Below, piece after piece: positions 57,530-64,000 of a DNA stretch of 64,000 nt. Position numbers and translations under genes: made by a program. Location: contig OX328123.1 in the NCBI GenBank assembly GCA_946811695.1, forward strand, positions 124,297,896 to 124,361,895. Direction: 5' to 3'. The notes beneath the pieces are model-generated. The model was not told the DNA's origin. It did no database searches and saw only the letters and a program-made list of their open reading frames with translations. Positions within the stretch are counted from its first letter, which is position 1; every line of letters starts with the position of its first letter. The DNA comes from Gonocerus acuteangulatus. Its lineage: Eukaryota > Arthropoda > Insecta > Hemiptera > Coreidae.

Positions 57530-59035
57530 TAATGTGAATTCAATATAAAATTAGTTTGAATGAGGATCGATTAGGGGTGGAGGTGTGGTGGCGTCCGGGG
57601 GTCTTGCATCGGCCTCTAGACCGGAACGGTCCCAGCCATGGTGGGATGTGGTAGGTACCAAGGAAGCCATGCTATGTAAACCCAGCACATCCCACGACTC
57701 ATAGAGAGTAAGAGTCTCTCTGTCCCTCTACTTCGGATCGTTTTTCTCACCTCACCATTATTTATTTTATTTATTTTTTTCTCCCTAAACAACAGCTAAA
57801 AAAATGAGTAAATTCAATATCCCATGACTCAATGAATACCCTCTAAAAATGCAAAATTTTATAAATAATTAAGTATTTTAAATGTGAAACAGCAATATTT
57901 ACAATGTTTGGCGAGGTGTAGCTTCTCTCCCTATCCGTGGCCTGGGTTCCGCCGGGTGCGGTCCTGTCGTGACGTCGCTGTACTCTCTGGACTGTCGCAG
58001 TCCCGGGCCTTGCATGATTAAGTTTCCCATGTTAACCATGTGGCGTGTTGTAGCATTTTTACAAGGAGAGCAGTGCAATGGTATCGCGGTGGTTCTGGGC
58101 TCAGACGATGTGGGCTGAAGGCTTATAGATTTTTTTTTGTTTTAATTTTTTTTTTCTTCTTCTTGAATTCAATTATTCATTTTCCATATAATAAAATTAA
58201 AACAATATATTTAAGATTGATTTAAGAGGTTCCTTCCTTTCTTTGGGTGCCTATGACCTCGCGTGGTTGAATACACCCTTCAAAAGGGTTCCTTCCTTTA
58301 GGAATTAATTTGCTGTTCTTTATTTTGAAATTTATTTTTCTGTGATGTTCATTAGAATTAATTTACATTTCGTTAAATTGTTTAGATAGGATTTTGATTT
58401 CCCGTAACGTCTAGAATATCACGCTCTCGTTTATTTCAATTTATTTTTTTTTTAAACATGGGTGGGTGGGTTTGTCTTTTCCCTCCGATTTTCCTTCCTT
58501 TTTTTGTGAATGGATTGTATTCTCTGTTTTTTTAACCTTCGTTTATATTATTTTAGACGGGAAATTCTTATATTTAAAATGTGGTCGTGTTTTGTTTTTT
58601 ATTTCTTTATTTCAGAGAACTACAGTGGGGTCGTTCTATTTAAAGAATTGATAAGAATTCCCTCATTAAATACTTCTTGAAATTCATGGAATGATTTTCT
58701 TTTAAAATTTATATATTAAAAAAAAAACAATAATATTACGCTCATATTACAGGTGGGGTGTGCGCTCGTAGTCTTTCACCGTTTATTATGTTGAAAAGAT
58801 ACAAGCTCTCTCCTGCAATATCCGATTGCCGACGCTGGATAAAACATAGAGAACCACAGAAATCGTCGGAATTGATAGAAGGGAGTTGCTTTTGCTAATA
58901 GATCACCTGAACGTCCCTATTTAAAAAAAAACCATCAAATATTAACATAACACAACGTTTCCAATCAAGCATTATCCAAATATTCCCTAATGCTTCTTCT
59001 TATGATTCCAATTCTATTATCCATCAAGAAGTAAA
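57530..59035. other. DNA without recognised genes
   Basis: GC-richer patches at 57580-57740 and 57910-58130 may be untranslated ends of non-LTR elements. No open frame of note. Confidence 0.4.
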
Positions 59036-59039
59036 TATT

Positions 59040-59215
59040 AACACTCCGTGCCAAAGGTCGTGCGTTCGATTCCCACTAGGGGTGGTGGTTTTTCTTTCGA
59101 AAAAAAGAAAAGGCATCACCCCTATCCTGGCTAGAAAAGGGTGGTAACCTATAGATAACCCGTCCTAGAATTCGTAGTTAATAATAAATGGACGTTAAAA
59201 TTTAAATAAATAAAT
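59040..59215 (+). mobile_element. SINE family B copy
   Basis: Box-B-like GGTCGTGCGTTCGATTCCCA, GGTGGTGGTTTTTCTTTCG, CTATCCTGGCTAGAAAAGGG, ACCTATAGATAACCCGTCC and a TAAATAAATA tail. Confidence 0.75.
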
Positions 59216-59639
59216 ATTCCAACGTCACACGAAATGGCCGGATCGTTATTTCTAACATTCTACTCCGAACTCCTTACTCATCCGAATGCTCTTGGTAGTT
59301 TTCTCTCGTGTGACGCCTTCCCTGATGGCCCTCGACGTACAGGGACTGCTACAATATTATATTATAATCTTCATTAATTTCGTGTTTTTTTATACATTTC
59401 TGTAAACTGTGGACAAGGATAACTTTTTAAAAAGCTTTAAACATCATTTCTTATTATATATTTCATAAAATAGGAAGTGAAACGTTACTTGCGCTATCTC
59501 CTCCTTTGTATTTAGAATTTTGGTGCTTAGTACATGTCCTACACATTAAGTACAGGCTGTAAATTTCAAAAATTATTTTTCAATAAAATGAAATTGGTAA
59601 GGGTTGCTTAAAAATTAGTCAAAGGGTCTCTGTCCTTGT

Positions 59640-59772
59640 TAGCGCGGCTCCTCCCTCCCTTCATAGGGAGGAACCCCGCTTATAAGGTTGATCTCATGAA
59701 ACAATCCGGAAGTGCGGACTAGAAAATTTTGCGTTTCAGAACCCCTAGAGACCGAAAATAACGGTGGTTCAA

Positions 59773-59822
<50 letters not shown>

Positions 59823-61127
59823 CTGTACGCGGTATAGCTCGGAGAGTAATGGTCCAATTTTGATGAAATTTGGTACACAAAAAAATTCGTCTAATTTGAA
59901 AAGTCAAGTTCGTTAACCAGCAGAATCCGCCCACTGGAAGATGGAGTTTGGGGCGAAATTCGCGCAAAAAAATCGTAAAGCTTACGTTTTTGAGTTCATA
60001 AGCTTGTAAGTACTCGTTTTATAGGCTTCTTGGGCTAGGAAAACGAATGAAACCATTTTCAAGGAGATAGCTTTAACCGTTTTCGAGAAAATTGGAAAAA
60101 TAGTTTTTGAATACCGTTTTTGGTTTGGGTACTTAGAATCATGGGATTCAATTAAACATTTTCTGCATGTTCTACTTTCATTAAAACTAATATGTTGAAA
60201 TTTTTGTTACGTTTGGAGTTAAGGAAGGGTTAGAATAAAATATTTTATTAGCAGACATAAAAAGTTTTGGTAACTTTGTATACTTTCCTTAATATTTCGA
60301 AAAACGTTGAAAATCTTGGAAAACATAAGATTACCATTAGAAAGCTTACTAAATGCTCTACAAAAATGGTTCTAATGAAAGTTTTGATTAGGCGATGTCA
60401 ATCGGAGAAATATGTGCTTAAACCTTTAAAGTAATTGATTTCGCTTATTCGAACTGTTCTTTTTGTCTTTGATTTTGGTACATAGAATTATGGGATTCAG
60501 TTGAAAAGTTTTCTGCAGGTTTGAATTTTATCAACTCTAATATGTTGAAATTTTGGTTACGTTTGGAGTAAAGGAAGGGTTAGAATAAAATATTTTATTA
60601 ACAGATAAGAAGTTTTTAGTAACTTTGTATACTTTCCTTAGTATCTCGAAAACCGTTGACAATCTTGGGAAGCGGAAGATTACCATTCGAAAGCTTACTA
60701 AATACTCTACAAAAAAGGTTCTGAAAAAAGTTTTAATTAGGCGATGTCAATCGGAGAAATCGGAGAAAAAAGTGTTTAAAACTTTAAAGTAATTGATTTC
60801 GTTTATTCGAACGGTTCTTTTTGTCTGTTTTATTCCTTGTTTTTTTTTTTGCTTATAGTTGGATAATGTATTTGACAACAAAACTGGTTAAGTAAAATAA
60901 CAAAAACAATTTATTGTTAGAAATATAGAGTTCCAAGATTCCAAGACCTTGTAACTAGCGGGACCGTTTCTAGTGTTAGCCGACGCTTCCAGGTAAGATC
61001 GTAAATCAAGACCTTTCAAGACTGGTGGAATCAAAATAATAACTGCTTCTATTTTAATCTTTCCAAATTAGGCTAGGGCTAAGAACGAAACCGCGCTAAG
61101 ATGATGCAGTTCCTGCGAGACGGACTT
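59640..61127 (-). mobile_element. Helentron-like (HINE) element, 1.5 kb
   Basis: Minus orientation: 5' AAAAAGTCCGTCTCGCAGGA at 61127, sub-terminal TTAGCGCGGTTTC (about 61087-61099), two ~360-bp body units (60830-60470 and 60470-60110), TA core (59777-59819), the GTGCGGACTAGAAAATTTTG block and the end hairpin with GGAGCCGCGCTAA at 59640. The most complete short copy. Confidence 0.75.
59777..59819. repeat. (TA)n microsatellite
   Basis: TA core of the Helentron-like element. Confidence 0.97.
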
Positions 61128-61206
61128 TTTCTTTTTGGTACTGTTTGAGAATCATATTATTATCTTTTTTGCTAAGGCCATGCACTTGTTTCTTCACTGA
61201 ATTCGA

Positions 61207-61224
61207 TTATGTAGGTATTTGCTA

Positions 61225-61275
<51 letters not shown>
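61207..61275. repeat. (TA)n microsatellite
   Basis: TA tract before a Penelope 3' fragment. Confidence 0.97.
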
Positions 61276-61278
<3 letters not shown>

Positions 61279-61593
61279 TTGATGTTATAACATCAAGCAT
61301 ATAAAACCTTACGGCGAGGAAAATAGAAGCAGGAGAGAAAAAAAAGACGCAATACCATCAGCGCTGCCAACGGACAGAATCCCAACTACACCAGGGAGCT
61401 TCAACACCATTCGTCCGCCGATACTGTGGCTAGAGGGGAGAAAAGGCGCCCAGATCGAGAAAAATGTCATTCCCTTGGCTACCACCGAGGAAGAAACAAG
61501 TACCTAGCTGAAGAAGATGGAGAGGAATCCATCGAAATATTCCGGGAAGAAGTGAGGAGGAGTACCACCGCTGGAGAAAAATGCCGTTCCATC

Positions 61594-61596
<3 letters not shown>
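61276..61596 (+). mobile_element. Penelope-like element 3' fragment
   Basis: Matches the end of PLE-1 at GGAGAGGAATCC, GAAATATT and GTACCACCGCTGGAGA..TGCCG (compare 11710-11775) but is clearly diverged. TA tracts lie on both sides. A 32-bp palindrome opens the fragment, and the conserved hairpin lies at 61507-61537. Confidence 0.7.
61507..61537 (+). ncRNA. Conserved hairpin, third Penelope copy
   Basis: GCTGAAGAA, stem GATGG/CCATC around AGAGGAAT, then GAAAT. Relative to PLE-1 the stem changed on both sides (GCCGG to GATGG, CCGGC to CCATC) while loop and flanks are kept. Confidence 0.5.
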
Positions 61597-61691
<95 letters not shown>

Positions 61692-61718
61692 CATATACAT
61701 ATACATATATACATATAC

Positions 61719-61781
<63 letters not shown>
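61597..61781. repeat. (TA)n / (CATA)n microsatellite
   Basis: 185-bp compound tract after the Penelope fragment. Confidence 0.97.
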
Positions 61782-61786
<5 letters not shown>

Positions 61787-63290
61787 GATGTTTGCTTCTA
61801 AAAGTAGGATCGATGTAAATTTATCATATTGTTTCTTGTGTAGAACCACAATACTGAGTAATGTTCATTTTCCATTAGCTTTCTCACCTCAGGTAATTTC
61901 TTGAAGTGATTATGTGGAACGAGGAAGTCTATTTCGACGGAGTATTAATGGCAACCTAATGTCATTAGTTCATATCTTGATATTGCATTTCCTAATATGC
62001 AAGTGAAATTCAGTTATTATAGCAATCTCCCGCTCTCATCTCAGACAATATTGTTAACTATTCCATCGTGTATCCACTTAGAAATTTCACCAGAATTTAA
62101 ACGAATATGTAACACTGATATGTATGGTTACCAGGTCACTTCGCCATTACATAAAGCGCAGATGCTGACAAACAATCCTAATAATTAAGGAGTGTAATTG
62201 ATAATTATTATCAATTACACATCTAGGACATAGATCCAAATGAGGCAACTTATGACCATCTCGTGTAATGTTGCACAAAACAATTACAAATTTAATAGGA
62301 GACAGTATATAACATTAGCGGAAATCAACTTTTACGAATTAAACAAAGATTAGTAAAATTTCCATAGAGCATATGTGGTATTCGGAGAGAACAGTTAGTT
62401 TTAACTTGTCTTCGAATTTCCCATTCTCAATTTAGACGATAATTAAACTTATAGCCCATGTAAATATGGAGGTATATAGAAATTCAATTACCAAACAGAA
62501 AGAATTAAAAAAAAAAGAAAAGATTTTAAAAAGTTGAGAGTGGGTCATTTTTTATGATATTTTGTGAGAGTTAAGTCTATATTCTGTTTCCGATGTGAGT
62601 TCAATGTAACTCTGTGAGTTTTGTAACGTTATGCTGCCTTAAGTGAAACATTTTTTCTATTTCTCGATATCTTACAGTAAAGTTCTTTGACATGACTTCT
62701 CCTGTGTCTATATTTATCCAGATTGCGGTTCTCCATAATATCATTCGTGCAGGTTTCATTAGGTATGTTTAAATAATAATAATAGGTGCCAACGGCCATA
62801 GTTACGTTGAATGCACCGGTTCACGTGCTGTTGGTATTATAAATGTTCAACTTCTGCTATATAAGCTACATCACTGACTAGACCTGAAAGCACCTAGTGA
62901 TAAACGTATACTAGTCTTGTGTATTGGATTTCAGCACTAGTGTTGTGGGCCAGGCAGACGAGAAAACTATGCATACGTAATGCATAGTACTAATATATTA
63001 ATAAAACCATACATTTCTAATTCTATGAGATAATCCTGTATGATATCTTCACATTATAACAGTTAAAATATAAAATCAAGTATTCGTATTTGTTTCATGT
63101 TTCTTACGTAACTGTGTTACATAATGGTCATACGTAACAACAGAAACTGACCTTAGGGGATTTCAAAATAAGCCTGACAATATTTAATTCTAGAAGGGCA
63201 AAGATTAATTAGTTCAGATTTTACGATAGAATTTCTCACATTTTCCTCCATTACTCGATTAAATTTATTTATAAATATAGGTTTTCTTCT
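61782..63290 (+). other. DNA with one SINE-tail motif
   Basis: At 62780-62822: AATAATAATAGGTGCCAACG, GCCATAGTTACG and TTGAATGCACCGG, the SINE 3' motif. Nothing else recognised. Confidence 0.45.
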
Positions 63291-63599
63291 GTTCGTGTCC
63301 TTCGATCTAAGAATAAAAAGTTGTATTGTTACAAGCACCAATAAGGTGCCCAACACTTCTTGGCGATCTCGAGGCAAAACTCAACCACAATACGAACACC
63401 ATTCGTTTTATCATCGGGACCAGAAAGGCTCATATGTCAGACCTCCAACAAGAGGTGAACCGTTTAATCCCAGTTTACCAGTACTTCCTCGGGTCAGTCC
63501 TTTACAAGTCATCCCAGCGCAATGACTTTCAGATATCTCTGAACTCTTTCAATTCAAATCATTTGTTAATTCCTGTACCACTCTCTCCCATTTTTCCAA

Positions 63600-63659
<60 letters not shown>
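63600..63659. repeat. (TA)n microsatellite
   Basis: TA tract. Confidence 0.97.
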
Positions 63660-63660
<1 letters not shown>

Positions 63661-63669
63661 CTTTTCACC

Positions 63670-63800
63670 ATGTTTTTTCATTTGAAAATTCATTTATTAC
63701 ACCTGCCGCCGCTCTATGGAATTGTACACCTTATGGTATAACCGCCTTAGCCCGACTCTTGCACCACTTCTTTACTCTGCAAGTTTCACACAAATTCTAG
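63670..63800 (+). pseudogene. Non-LTR RT tail scrap
   Basis: FENSFITPAAALWNCTPYGI and ITALARLLHHFFTLQVSHKF before a stop resemble the F.pra..LWN.LP.....s...Fk..L end of non-LTR RTs. Only this tail remains. Confidence 0.4.
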
Positions 63801-64000
63801 ACGTACGTCTATCACAAATTCTTATGATAGCAACGTCTATTTCTTTATAAAGTGCTAAAATTAAATCTGCAGTTTCACTAATGACACTGAAAAAAGTAAT
63901 AGTACTTATACTTTATGGCGAGTCTTATTGGGCTTATGTTCTTCTGATTTCTCGACTTCAACCCCTAGCAGTGTTCATTTTTCCTCCGGTTTCGTAGAGC

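Noticed and set aside
63295..63600. Plus-strand frames of 76 and 119 codons
   Set aside because: Two overlapping frames without recognised motifs, one ending in a TA tract; too weak to call.

Overview
The window reads as AT-rich arthropod, most likely insect, nuclear DNA. This rests on spliced exons of an animal receptor guanylate cyclase, on the transposon families present (Tc1/mariner, piggyBac, hAT, Helitron, Ty3/gypsy, R2, RTE-like, I/Nimb-like and Penelope-like elements, tRNA-derived SINEs) and on about two dozen long (TA)n microsatellites. The species cannot be named from sequence alone.

The only host gene I can support lies on the minus strand and runs through most of the window. Eight exons (54391-54269, 42567-42328, 23566-23438, 23286-23157, 22930-22808, 17878-17789, 17203-17080, 1876-1658) join in phase at GT/AG sites. 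They encode 392 codons of a membrane guanylate cyclase: an all-helical probable NIT-type sensor, one membrane segment, a signalling helix, and most of a class III cyclase domain with both metal aspartates and the guanine-specifying Glu and Cys. There is no kinase-homology domain. The last exon(s) lie before base 1; the first lie above 54391 and were not found. About 53 kb of gene body holds 1.2 kb of coding sequence; the rest is mobile DNA in introns of 11.7, 18.8, 4.9 and 15.2 kb and three short ones.

Layout. 1-1351: degenerate Tc1 element. 1.66-1.88 kb: cyclase exon. 2.16-2.46 kb: hairpin carrying a hAT transposase scrap. 4.46-14.5 kb: Ty3/gypsy element (4771-9731), then a Penelope-like element (PLE-1) inside a large inverted duplication (9068-10674 against 12796-14459). 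15.1-16.6 kb: R2-type retrotransposon fragment. 17.1-17.9 kb: two exons. 18.3-20.4 kb: RTE-like remnant and a Helentron-like element split by a 1.07 kb palindromic element. 22.8-23.6 kb: three exons. 24.3-31.7 kb: SINEs, non-LTR scraps, a 0.75 kb near-perfect hairpin, repeat tails, a MITE and a Helitron derivative. 32.1-33.4 kb: 13-copy 100-bp satellite with a four-unit higher order. 34.7-39.8 kb: a second Penelope-like element (PLE-2) split by a 2.7 kb Helentron-like element. 41.3-42.3 kb: Helentron-like copies and an exon. 43.4-45.2 kb: mariner-like element. 46.8-48.5 kb: nest of three elements. 50.6-57.5 kb: three I/Nimb-like non-LTR copies, a pogo/Tigger-like MITE and an exon. 59.0-64 kb: SINE, Helentron-like copy, Penelope 3' fragment, microsatellites.

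The most striking patterns are the Helentron-associated-type family (at least eight copies with a TA core, terminal hairpin and matching sub-terminal repeats), the fold-back junctions around PLE-1, and a hairpin shared by the 3' ends of three Penelope-like copies, with compensatory changes in its stem. No defence system, operon or CRISPR array is present.
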